NCBI GenBank assembly: GCA_025357175.1 | Contig: JANXPS010000217.1 | Location: 1 to 11,528, forward strand | From: Deltaproteobacteria bacterium | GTDB lineage: Bacteria; Desulfobacterota; Deferrimicrobia; Deferrimicrobiales; Deferrimicrobiaceae | Direction: 5' to 3' | Length of the DNA stretch: 11,528 bases | In this document: in pieces, positions 1 through 6,159 of the stretch | Numbering within the stretch: the first letter of the stretch is position 1 | Layout: each line of letters opens with the position of its first letter | Notes under the pieces: generated by a model | Database searches by the model: none | What the model saw: the letters and a program-made list of their open reading frames with translations, nothing else | What the model was told of the DNA's origin: nothing | Position numbers and translations under genes: made by a program

Positions 1-1
1 G

Positions 2-497
2 CTGTTAGGCCAGACCATCGACTGGCAATATTATGCATACGGCGGTGCTTACAACGGTAGCGGGTCTCCCTGGTCGTTCGTCGTGGGCTCGGGCAGCGGG
101 CAATTCCAGTCGTATTTCGACATCCTCGCCAACGACACGCAGATCACGTTCGACTACGGCATTCTTGGAAACGGCACCACCTGGTCTCCCTCTTCCCCCT
201 CCTAATAACGCAGGGGGGCTGTTCATCGCGAACGGCATCCTCCTCACGCTGTCCGGCGGCGGCATCAGCAGCGTGACCATCGACCCCCTGACCAACATGG
301 CCGGGTTCGACCCCTCGAAAATCACGAACAACGGCAACCAGATCGCGGTCGAATGGACCAACCTCTCCTTCAACCAGAACACCCTGGTCGTGCTCGACCT
401 CAACAAGACGCCGGTCCCCGAACCGGGCACGATGATGCTCCTCAGCTGCGGGCTGGTCGGTCTGGTCGGCATGGGCCGGAGGAAATTCCTGGCCTAG
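2..497 (+). pseudogene. PEP-CTERM sorting-domain exported protein, 5' truncated, apparent frameshift
   Basis: Surface or exported protein expected to be processed by an exosortase. The C-terminus has the classic tripartite signal: a VPEPGT motif (about 417-434), a short hydrophobic helix (LLSCGLVGLVG) and a basic end (GRRKFLA), closing at TAG 495-497. The start lies left of the window. Upstream, the natural-looking protein is in frame 2 (positions 2-202). It is rich in Gly, Asn, Tyr and Phe, for example QFQSYFDILANDTQITFDYG, and hits two stops (TAA TAA, 203-208). Downstream of about 190 the sensible protein continues in frame 3 (NNAGGLFIANGILLTLSGGG). The frame-3 reading before 180 is Ser/Arg/Thr-rich and looks like a shadow. 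One extra base, most likely in the C-run at 195-199, explains the switch. It could be a real mutation, a sequencing error or programmed slippage. I infer a secreted or extracellular-matrix role; the exact function is unknown. Confidence 0.75.
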
Positions 498-565
498 ACG
501 GCCGCGGCCGGACGCAACACGGTACCTGGGGATTCAGATAGGAATTTCCTTCTACCAATTATCTC

Positions 566-605
566 AAGGCCTTACGGGATGTCCCGTAGGGCCTTTTCAT
601 TTTTC
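566..605 (+). terminator. Rho-independent terminator after the PEP-CTERM gene
   Basis: The arms AAGGCCTTACGGGA (566-579) and TCCCGTAGGGCCTT (582-595) pair over 14 positions with a single G-T wobble. They are followed by a T-rich stretch (TTTTCATTTTT, 594-604). It lies between two convergent genes, 69 bp after the PEP-CTERM stop and just before the minus-strand VanZ-like stop. It could therefore act on both, but the T-tract is good only on the plus strand. Confidence 0.85.
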
Positions 606-611
606 TCCTGA

Positions 612-1499
612 TCATGCTGCCGGCCGGAACCGGGGGAGGCGCCCGTATCGGTGGAGCGCCAGTCCGATCGCGATTCCGGCGAAGCCGAAAAAGATGGAGT
701 CCCAGCCCGGAGACCAGGAGCGGAAGAAGATCCGGGGGATCGGAAGGAGAACGGCAAAGGCCGACGCAACCAGGAAGACGGGCCAATAGGTGAACCGGAT
801 GCGCAGCGACGGGAAGCATTCCATGGCCCACTCGGCCATCGAGAAGGAGAACGCCCCCAAAAGCAGCAGGGGAAGGGCGCCGTTTTCGGGAGTCACATGT
901 TCGAGGAAGGTCGACCGGATGAACGACTTCGCATGGGCTTCCAGCTCTTTCACGCTCCGGACCGGCTCGAGTCCGAAGGCGGGATGGGCGAGCAGCAGGA
1001 GCGCGAGGAGGCACAGGACGGCTGTTGCGGCATTCCATCGGAACCCGTTTGAGACTTCATCCGGCGCCATCAATGTGTCGAGCCGCGCCCATGCCGCCAT
1101 GACGATCGTTCCGGCGAAGGCACCGAGGGTATTGGCGGCGACGTCCATGAGTTGCGGGTGACGAGTGGGAAGCCACACCTGCAGAAACTCGCAAGACGAG
1201 CTCAGGAGCGCGGCGAAAATCGTGGACGAGAGGATGGTCGAGGAGACTTTGGAGTCCGGGCGGAGCCGGATGAAGCAGGCCACGCCTAACGGGAAAAAAA
1301 GCAGGATGTTGGCGGCCGCATCGATGAACAGCGACTCGTGCTCAGGGGAGGGCAGCAGCGCCCAGTCGATCACGGGTAACCGTCTGGCCGTGAAATCGGT
1401 GGTCATGTTGAAATCGAACGGCCGGAGCGTGGCGATCAGGATGAGGCACACGATCGCGGCCGGGAAGATCGATCGCCGTGCGGATACCGAGAGGGGCAT
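612..1499 (-). CDS. VanZ-like family membrane protein
   Basis: Polytopic membrane protein of 295 aa. The N-terminal half is VanZ-like: hydrophobic segments near residues 11-28, 61-79, 86-103 and 119-137, with the conserved pattern E104-x2-Q107, R113, D119-x3-N123 and TLGAFAG. VanZ of Enterococcus gives low-level teicoplanin resistance, but most VanZ-like proteins have no known function. The C-terminal half (about 155-290) adds roughly four more hydrophobic segments, making it longer than minimal VanZ-like proteins. The ATG at 1497-1499 is the first good start and is followed by a basic N-terminus and a membrane helix. No strong Shine-Dalgarno is visible. The gene converges on the PEP-CTERM gene and diverges from the helicase. 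VanZ-like proteins occur near exopolysaccharide and exosortase genes in some bacteria, so a surface-related role is possible but inferred. Confidence 0.85.
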   Translation of the reverse strand: MPLSVSARRSIFPAAIVCLILIATLRPFDFNMTTDFTARRLPVIDWALLPSPEHESLFIDAAANILLFFPLGVACFIRLRPDSKVSSTILSSTIFAALLSSSCEFLQVWLPTRHPQLMDVAANTLGAFAGTIVMAAWARLDTLMAPDEVSNGFRWNAATAVLCLLALLLLAHPAFGLEPVRSVKELEAHAKSFIRSTFLEHVTPENGALPLLLLGAFSFSMAEWAMECFPSLRIRFTYWPVFLVASAFAVLLPIPRIFFRSWSPGWDSIFFGFAGIAIGLALHRYGRLPRFRPAA

Positions 1500-1630
1500 C
1501 TGAAAAGTTTACCAGAAAGAGCCAGTCGAAAAGGAAAAGAGCACGATCGCCCGCTTCATGCCGGGCACACTCCCGAATCGGCAAGAATTCATTGAAGGCG
1601 AATCTGTTACCATTGCATCACGAAAACACG

Positions 1631-1641
1631 AGGAAAGAAGG
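1631..1641 (+). promoter_or_regulatory. Ribosome binding site deciding the helicase start
   Basis: A purine-rich AGGAAAGAAGG ends 4 bp before ATG 1646. It supports that start over a 56-codon upstream extension whose sequence does not look like protein and overlaps the divergent gene's start region. Confidence 0.6.
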
Positions 1642-1645
1642 TCCC

Positions 1646-2938
1646 ATGGGCTTCAATTCGTTCAAGCTTGACCGCAAGATCATGAACGGCGTCAGGGCGC
1701 TCGGCTATGCCACGCCGACACCCATTCAACTCCAGGCCATCCCGCCGGTTCTCGATGGCCGCGACGTCATGGGGCTCGCACAGACCGGCACCGGCAAGAC
1801 GGCGGCGTTCGTGCTGCCGATACTGCAGAGGCTGATCGAGGGACCGCGCGGCCGTGTCCGCACGCTGATCGTCGCGCCCACGCGGGAGCTGGCCGAGCAG
1901 ATACACGTCCAGATCGTGGCGCTCGGCCGCGACACGAAGTTGCGGAGTTGCACCATCTATGGCGGCGTTTCGGTGAATCCGCAGATCCAGAAATTGCGCG
2001 ACGGGGCTGAGATCGTCGTGGCCTGCCCGGGGCGTCTGCTCGATCACATCGGCCAGAAGACGATCGATCTGTCGAATCTCGAGGTGCTCGTCCTCGACGA
2101 AGCGGACCGCATGTTCGACATGGGATTCCTCCCGGACATCCGGAAGATCATCAAGGTTCTGCCCGCGAAACGGCAGAACCTCATGTTCTCCGCCACCATG
2201 GCCGACGACATCCGGAAGCTCGCGCACGAAGTCCTTCGGGATCCGATCACGGTTCAGGTCGGGCACACCGCGCCCGTGAACACGGTGGCGCACGCCCTCT
2301 ATCCGGTCGAGCCGCACCTGAAGACCGCGCTGCTCATGGAGCTCCTGAAACACACCGACACGGAATCGATCCTGATCTTCGCCCGCGAGAAATACCGCGC
2401 CAAGCGGATTGGGCAGCAGCTGGAGGAGGCAGGTTACAAGGCCGCCTCGCTCCAGGGGAACCTGTCCCAGAACCGGCGTCAGGAGGCGCTCGACGGCTTT
2501 CGCAGCGGGAAGTACCAGATCCTCGTCGCGACCGATATCGCGGCGCGCGGCATCGATGTGTCGAGCATCTCGCACGTCGTCAACTACGACATGCCGGATA
2601 CGACCGACGCCTATACGCATCGCATCGGTCGAACCGGGCGGGCAGCGAAGACCGGCGACGCGTTCACCTTCGTCAGCCGCGAGGACGAGTTTCAGGTCAA
2701 GAGCATCGAGCGCGTGCTCGGGTCGAAGATCGAACGGCGCCTGCTCAAGGGCTTCGACTACAAGAAACCCGCTCCGGCGCGCGACACCGAGTTCGCACGT
2801 CCCCCGCGCGAGCCGCAGCGGCGGAAGCCGCAGGCCAGGCCGACCGCCACACCGGCAAAAACATCGGCGGCGCCTCGTTCTGCCGCGCCAGAGCGGCCGG
2901 AACAGGGCGGTCCCCGTAGGTCCGGCCCTCGTCGCTGA
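1646..2938 (+). CDS. rhlE: DEAD-box ATP-dependent RNA helicase, RhlE type
   Basis: ATP-dependent RNA unwinding enzyme of 430 aa, cytoplasmic, probably acting in ribosome assembly or RNA turnover. All DEAD-box motifs are present in order: Q-motif (GYATPTPIQLQAIP, 20-33), motif I AQTGTGKT (45-52), Ia PTRELAEQ (78-85), PGRLLDH (128-134), II DEAD (151-154), III SAT (182-184), V ATDIAARGID (295-304) and VI HRIGRTGRA (325-333). After the core comes a basic, Pro/Arg-rich unstructured tail (about 373-430), as in RhlE proteins, probably an RNA-binding extension. The open frame extends upstream to 1478, but the ATG at 1646 has a purine-rich ribosome site, and the protein then begins as RhlE proteins do (MGFNSFKLD). 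It appears intact. Subfamily assignment rests on overall resemblance to RhlE. Confidence 0.93.
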   Translation: MGFNSFKLDRKIMNGVRALGYATPTPIQLQAIPPVLDGRDVMGLAQTGTGKTAAFVLPILQRLIEGPRGRVRTLIVAPTRELAEQIHVQIVALGRDTKLRSCTIYGGVSVNPQIQKLRDGAEIVVACPGRLLDHIGQKTIDLSNLEVLVLDEADRMFDMGFLPDIRKIIKVLPAKRQNLMFSATMADDIRKLAHEVLRDPITVQVGHTAPVNTVAHALYPVEPHLKTALLMELLKHTDTESILIFAREKYRAKRIGQQLEEAGYKAASLQGNLSQNRRQEALDGFRSGKYQILVATDIAARGIDVSSISHVVNYDMPDTTDAYTHRIGRTGRAAKTGDAFTFVSREDEFQVKSIERVLGSKIERRLLKGFDYKKPAPARDTEFARPPREPQRRKPQARPTATPAKTSAAPRSAAPERPEQGGPRRSGPRR

Positions 2939-3049
2939 CGGGGATCGACAAGCCGCGAGGTGGTTCCGTCCCCAAATAAACCCTCTCGATGCCACCGGGG
3001 TACGACCGTCCGCATCTTAGTGGGGTAGGAATTGCTGCGTCGAGCGGAG

Positions 3050-3055
3050 GGAGGT
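3050..3055 (+). promoter_or_regulatory. Ribosome binding site deciding the VOC gene start
   Basis: GGAGGT sits 7 bp before ATG 3063, ideal spacing. The alternative in-frame GTG at 3054 overlaps this site, so ATG 3063 is preferred. Confidence 0.6.
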
Positions 3056-3062
3056 GGACAAA

Positions 3063-3431
3063 ATGTTGAATTTGAATTCGCTGCTGGTCTTTTCTGAAAA
3101 TCCCAAGGCGCTGTCCGATTTTTACGGGAAGGTCTTCGGGAAGGTCCCCGACATGGTGGAGGGCGGTTATTTCGGATACCTGGTTGGAGGGACATTTCTG
3201 GGCATCGGGCCGCACGACCAGGTCAAGGGACCGAATCCGGCGCCGGAGCGGATCCTCGTAAATTTCGAGACAACGGACGTAAAGAAGGAGTTCGAGCGGA
3301 TCAAGGGGTTGGGAACGAGGGTTGTCGCCGATCCGTACCGGATGGATGAAGCCCGTGACGGGTTGATCGCGACGTTCGCGGACCCGGACGGAAACTATTT
3401 CCAGCTGATGTCTCCATGGGAGAAGGAATAA
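3063..3431 (+). CDS. VOC-superfamily (glyoxalase/bleomycin-resistance fold) protein
   Basis: Small cytoplasmic protein of 122 aa, the size of a single VOC domain. Typical marks are the early NPKALSDFYGKVFG helix (13-26), the turn-rich middle, and the late DPDGNYFQL signature (107-115). VOC proteins include glyoxalase I, extradiol dioxygenases and antibiotic-binding proteins, so the fold does not give the substrate. The usual metal ligands look replaced: the early His position appears to be Asn5, and the late Glu after DPDGN is Gln114. A metal-independent binding or sequestering role is therefore possible. The gene stands alone, with 124 bp upstream holding nothing obvious except the ribosome site, and a large inverted repeat downstream. 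A GTG start at 3054 would add three residues. Confidence 0.88.
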   Translation: MLNLNSLLVFSENPKALSDFYGKVFGKVPDMVEGGYFGYLVGGTFLGIGPHDQVKGPNPAPERILVNFETTDVKKEFERIKGLGTRVVADPYRMDEARDGLIATFADPDGNYFQLMSPWEKE

Positions 3432-3447
3432 AAAACCACACGTCAAT

Positions 3448-3477
3448 CCCGTCACGGGGAACGAGGCCCGTGACGGG
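3448..3477. repeat. Perfect 11-bp inverted repeat
   Basis: CCCGTCACGGG (3448-3458) and CCCGTGACGGG (3467-3477) are exact reverse complements separated by 8 bp (GAACGAGG). The predicted stem is very GC-rich but has no T-run after it. It lies between the VOC stop (3431) and the SEC-C start (3505). It could be a weak or factor-dependent terminator, an mRNA-stabilising hairpin or a dispersed palindromic element. Confidence 0.7.
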
Positions 3478-3504
3478 CCAACCTGCCATGGAAAGGGACC
3501 GCAA

Positions 3505-4287
3505 TTGACTACGCGACTCGGCCGCAACGATCAGTGCCCGTGCGGCAGTGGGCTGAAATACAAGAAATGCTGCTACGAGAAAGAGCGGACCGCCCAGTCC
3601 CGCGAACGGGACGAGCGCGTCGCCGTCGAGATAGCGCTTGCCTTTCTGCGCGACAATTTTCCCGATGAGGTGGACGACGCGATAGACCTCGATTTCCTCG
3701 GGTGTCTCGACGACGACGAGTTCGATTCGGTGGCCGGGTGGCCCGACGACCTGCAGGCGGAACTCGAGATCAACATGGGCGAGTGGCTGCTGGCGGACGC
3801 GGTCCTGAGATTCGAAGAGGAGTCGATCCCGGCCCTCGACCTCGTCCTGGGACCCGACGGGCCGCTGCTTCCGGAGCACAGTCGGGAGTGGCTGCTTTCG
3901 TTGGGCGATCGCGGATTGAGCCTCTTCGAGGTGCGGAACGTCCAGGCGGGGGAAGGATTCGAGATCGGAGACCTGGTGAACACCGACGACACGCCGGTCC
4001 GCCTGCTCGATCCCGCCGGTTCCGAAACGGCTCGGCCGGGGGATGTGTTCGGCGCACGCCTCGTCCGTAAAGGGGAGGTATGGATCCTGTCGGGCGCTTT
4101 TTACCCGATGACGCGCGACGAGGCGGACGACTGCCTGGAGGAAATCGTCACCGGGCGGGAAACGGGAAAAAGCGGCGCGGAGGATTCGCCCGATCTGACC
4201 GGTCCCATCATCATCGACCATTGGCTAAGGAACATGATCCGGGAGCAGTCCGCGTCGGAAACGGTGGAAGCGCCAACGAAAAGATGA
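3505..4287 (+). CDS. SEC-C motif-containing protein of unknown function
   Basis: Protein of 260 aa that begins with a SEC-C zinc motif, GRNDQCPCGSGLKYKKCC (6-23), with ligands Cys11, Cys13, Cys22 and Cys23. This motif is best known from the C-terminus of SecA, where it binds zinc and SecB. As an N-terminal module it occurs in many unrelated proteins. The remainder is strongly acidic, with a probable helical part (about 36-110) and a later part that looks beta-rich (GDVFGARLVRKGEVWILSGA, about 179-198). I do not recognise a named family for it. The start is TTG at 3505, with GAAAGGGA about 6 bp upstream. No in-frame ATG precedes the motif closely, so TTG is the best choice. The gene ends 13 bp before the phosphofructokinase gene, suggesting cotranscription. 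Confidence 0.85.
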   Translation: MTTRLGRNDQCPCGSGLKYKKCCYEKERTAQSRERDERVAVEIALAFLRDNFPDEVDDAIDLDFLGCLDDDEFDSVAGWPDDLQAELEINMGEWLLADAVLRFEEESIPALDLVLGPDGPLLPEHSREWLLSLGDRGLSLFEVRNVQAGEGFEIGDLVNTDDTPVRLLDPAGSETARPGDVFGARLVRKGEVWILSGAFYPMTRDEADDCLEEIVTGRETGKSGAEDSPDLTGPIIIDHWLRNMIREQSASETVEAPTKR

Positions 4288-4300
4288 TAAACAATCTGGC

Positions 4301-5518
4301 ATGACAACCAAAAAGAAAACCATAAAAAGAATCGGCGTCATCACCAGCGGCGGCGACGCCGGCGGACTCAACGCCGTCATCAAAGGCGTCGGTCGAGAGG
4401 CCTTTGCCCAGGGCCTCAAGGCGTTCATCATCCCCAACGGCTACGCCGGCCTCTATAACCTCGTCAACATGGAGAAGATCGCCGAACTCGACGCCGATCG
4501 CGTCAGCCGGATCACCGCATCGGTCGCCGGATCGGAAGCCGGCCACTCGCGGGTGAAGGTCAGCAAGATCGACGATCCCGAGGCCTACAAGCGGATCCGG
4601 GACGGCCTTGCCAAGTTCGAGATCGACGCGCTCGTCATCAGCGGCGGCGACGATACCGGCAGCGTCGTGGTCGACCTGTCCCGCCAGGGCTTTCCCTGCA
4701 TCCACGCGCCCAAGACGATGGACCTCGACCTCCAGACCTACAGCGTCGGCGGCGATTCCGCGGTCAACCGGATTTCCACGATGGTTCGCGACCTCAAGAC
4801 CACCGCGATGAGCCACAACCGGATCCTGATCGTCGAGGTGTTCGGGCGGTACGTCGGCCACACGGCGCTTCTGGGCGGCGTGGGCGCCGAGGCCGACTGC
4901 ATCCTGATTCCCGAGATTCCGGTCGACTTCGACGTCGTCTACGAGAACATCAAGCAGACCTACTTCGGCCGGATCGAGCGAAGCGACGTCAAGGCGGGTG
5001 CCTACATGATGGTGGTCGCCGAGGGGATCTGCGACGCGAACGGCCAGATGATCTACGACGAATCGGTGGCTCCCGACGCATTCGGCCACAAGAAGCTGGG
5101 CGGGGCCGGGAGATATGTGAAGAAGCAGATCGAGAATCGGCTCAAGAGCGACCCCGAGGTCCGGAAATTCATGGAGGGCGTCGGGATGTACGTGCCGGGC
5201 ATCTACGAGATTCCCGAAGTGCGCGAGATCGTCCCGAGCCACCTCGTGCGGTCGGGCGAGACGTCCGCGTACGACGTGAATTTCGGCTACCGGGCCGGCG
5301 CCGCGGCGGTCCTTCTTCTTCTCCGGGGAGAAAGCGGCAAGACGGTGGTCAAGGTCGAAGGTCGGCGGATCCACATCATGCCGACGGAAAAGGCGATCCT
5401 GCGGCGCGAGGTCAACCTCGACGAGGTTTGTCTCTTCGAAAGTCTCGGGACCTGCTTCGGCCGGGACCCGGAATTGTTCGACTGCGAGATCCTCGAGGAA
5501 AGACGGGCAGGAGTGTAA
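4301..5518 (+). CDS. 6-phosphofructokinase family enzyme, PPi-type donor signature
   Basis: Phosphorylates fructose 6-phosphate at C1 in glycolysis, or works reversibly if PPi-dependent; cytoplasmic. The 405 aa carry GVITSGGDAGGLNAV (12-26), GGDDTGS (115-121), PKTMDLD (137-143), SHNRILIVEVFGRYVG (171-186), IPE (203-205) and HLVRSGETSAYD (314-325). The catalytic Asp pair equivalent to E. coli PfkA D127/D129 is kept (D141, D143). In PfkA, Gly104 and Gly124 go with ATP use, whereas PPi enzymes have Asp and Lys. Here the equivalents are D118 and K138, which predicts PPi use, although some enzymes with mixed signatures still use ATP. The usual QRGG loop is VRSG. The protein is longer than the roughly 320 aa of PfkA, mostly through an insert around 243-310. 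Its Shine-Dalgarno is weak; it lies 13 bp after the SEC-C gene, so coupling is possible. Confidence 0.93.
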   Translation: MTTKKKTIKRIGVITSGGDAGGLNAVIKGVGREAFAQGLKAFIIPNGYAGLYNLVNMEKIAELDADRVSRITASVAGSEAGHSRVKVSKIDDPEAYKRIRDGLAKFEIDALVISGGDDTGSVVVDLSRQGFPCIHAPKTMDLDLQTYSVGGDSAVNRISTMVRDLKTTAMSHNRILIVEVFGRYVGHTALLGGVGAEADCILIPEIPVDFDVVYENIKQTYFGRIERSDVKAGAYMMVVAEGICDANGQMIYDESVAPDAFGHKKLGGAGRYVKKQIENRLKSDPEVRKFMEGVGMYVPGIYEIPEVREIVPSHLVRSGETSAYDVNFGYRAGAAAVLLLLRGESGKTVVKVEGRRIHIMPTEKAILRREVNLDEVCLFESLGTCFGRDPELFDCEILEERRAGV

Positions 5519-5554
5519 CGGGATTATTTGTCGTTCTTGTATTAATCTGTCGTT

Positions 5555-6145
5555 ATGCGCAGACGATTGGCTTTTATCCTGTTGGCGATCCTTTCCGTTC
5601 CGCTATTCGACGCGATCTCCGCGCGGGCCGGAGAGGACGTTCCTCCCCCAAGGCCGCTCGAAGTCCAACTCGGTCCGGAATACATCATCATGCCGATCGG
5701 CCGAATCCTCCTCCTTCGGCGGGATCAGGAATATTGCGCCGTCAAGTTCCTCCGGTTCTGGAATGGAGAGGCGGCGGAAGAGCGGTATGCCGAATACGAT
5801 GCCTATGAACCTCCCAAGGGAACGGGGTCGTTCGACGACAAGCGTACGGAAACTTTCAGACGGCAGGCCTCCAGCACGAGGCCGCAGGGAATCGGCTTCC
5901 TGTCCTTCAACAAGGGAAACCGCGAAATCCGCTGCGGGTCGTTCCGGCTGCCCTGGTCCGGCGCGGGCACCGTCCATTTCGAAGAGCGGGGGAAGAAAGA
6001 GAGCGGTCCCGAAATCGAGCTGGCGCCCACCTATTGGAAAGACGTTTCGAAGGTCAATACGGGGGACTTCCGGGTAATCTGGTACGCGCACGACGACCGG
6101 CGTGAAAAAATCAACGTCCCGATCGGCGATTTCGCATTGCAATAG
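5555..6145 (+). CDS. Secreted protein of unknown function
   Basis: A 196-aa protein I do not recognise. It opens with a clear Sec signal peptide: MRRR, a hydrophobic core (LAFILLAILSVPLF) and a probable cleavage after ARA (residue 25). The mature part is hydrophilic with beta-strand-like stretches, for example GPEYIIMPIGRILLL (40-54). It has only two cysteines (C61, C127), which could form a disulfide in the periplasm. The segment 55-85 is rich in charged and aromatic residues. No lipobox is visible. The ATG at 5555 lacks a recognisable Shine-Dalgarno; the sequence just before it is AT-rich (TATTAAT at 5540-5546). It lies 36 bp after the phosphofructokinase gene and 14 bp before the FecR/DUF6600 gene, so it probably belongs with the envelope genes that follow. 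Confidence 0.75.
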   Translation: MRRRLAFILLAILSVPLFDAISARAGEDVPPPRPLEVQLGPEYIIMPIGRILLLRRDQEYCAVKFLRFWNGEAAEERYAEYDAYEPPKGTGSFDDKRTETFRRQASSTRPQGIGFLSFNKGNREIRCGSFRLPWSGAGTVHFEERGKKESGPEIELAPTYWKDVSKVNTGDFRVIWYAHDDRREKINVPIGDFALQ

Positions 6146-6149
6146 GGTT

Positions 6150-6155
6150 GGAGGT
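6150..6155 (+). promoter_or_regulatory. Ribosome binding site deciding the FecR/DUF6600 start
   Basis: GGAGGT lies 4 bp before ATG 6160. An in-frame TTG at 6148 overlaps this site and would add four residues ahead of the natural signal peptide, so ATG 6160 is preferred. Confidence 0.6.
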
Positions 6156-6159
6156 CCGG

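Noticed and set aside
33..180. Frame-3 reading at the left edge as a true N-terminus of the PEP-CTERM protein
   Set aside because: It is Ser/Arg/Thr-rich with no signal peptide and resembles a frame shadow, whereas frame 2 over the same bases gives a natural Gly/Asn/aromatic-rich sequence.
499..510. CGGCCGCGGCCG palindrome just after the PEP-CTERM stop
   Set aside because: A 12-bp pure G/C palindrome is unremarkable in such GC-rich DNA, and the real terminator lies further on.
1592..1619. Sigma-70-like promoter (TTGAAG ... TGCATC) ahead of the helicase
   Set aside because: The -10 element is a poor match, so support is too thin.
1478..1645. Upstream extension of the helicase gene by 56 codons
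   Set aside because: The extension is basic, low in protein character and overlaps the VanZ-like start; ATG 1646 has a ribosome site and the usual RhlE beginning.
1607..2995. Long open frame on the minus strand opposite the helicase
   Set aside because: It is Arg/Asp/Leu-rich with no recognisable motif and mirrors the complete, motif-rich helicase frame, as GC-rich genes often do.
4211..5374. Long open frame on the minus strand opposite the phosphofructokinase
   Set aside because: It is Asp/His/Val-rich without family features; the plus strand carries every phosphofructokinase motif.
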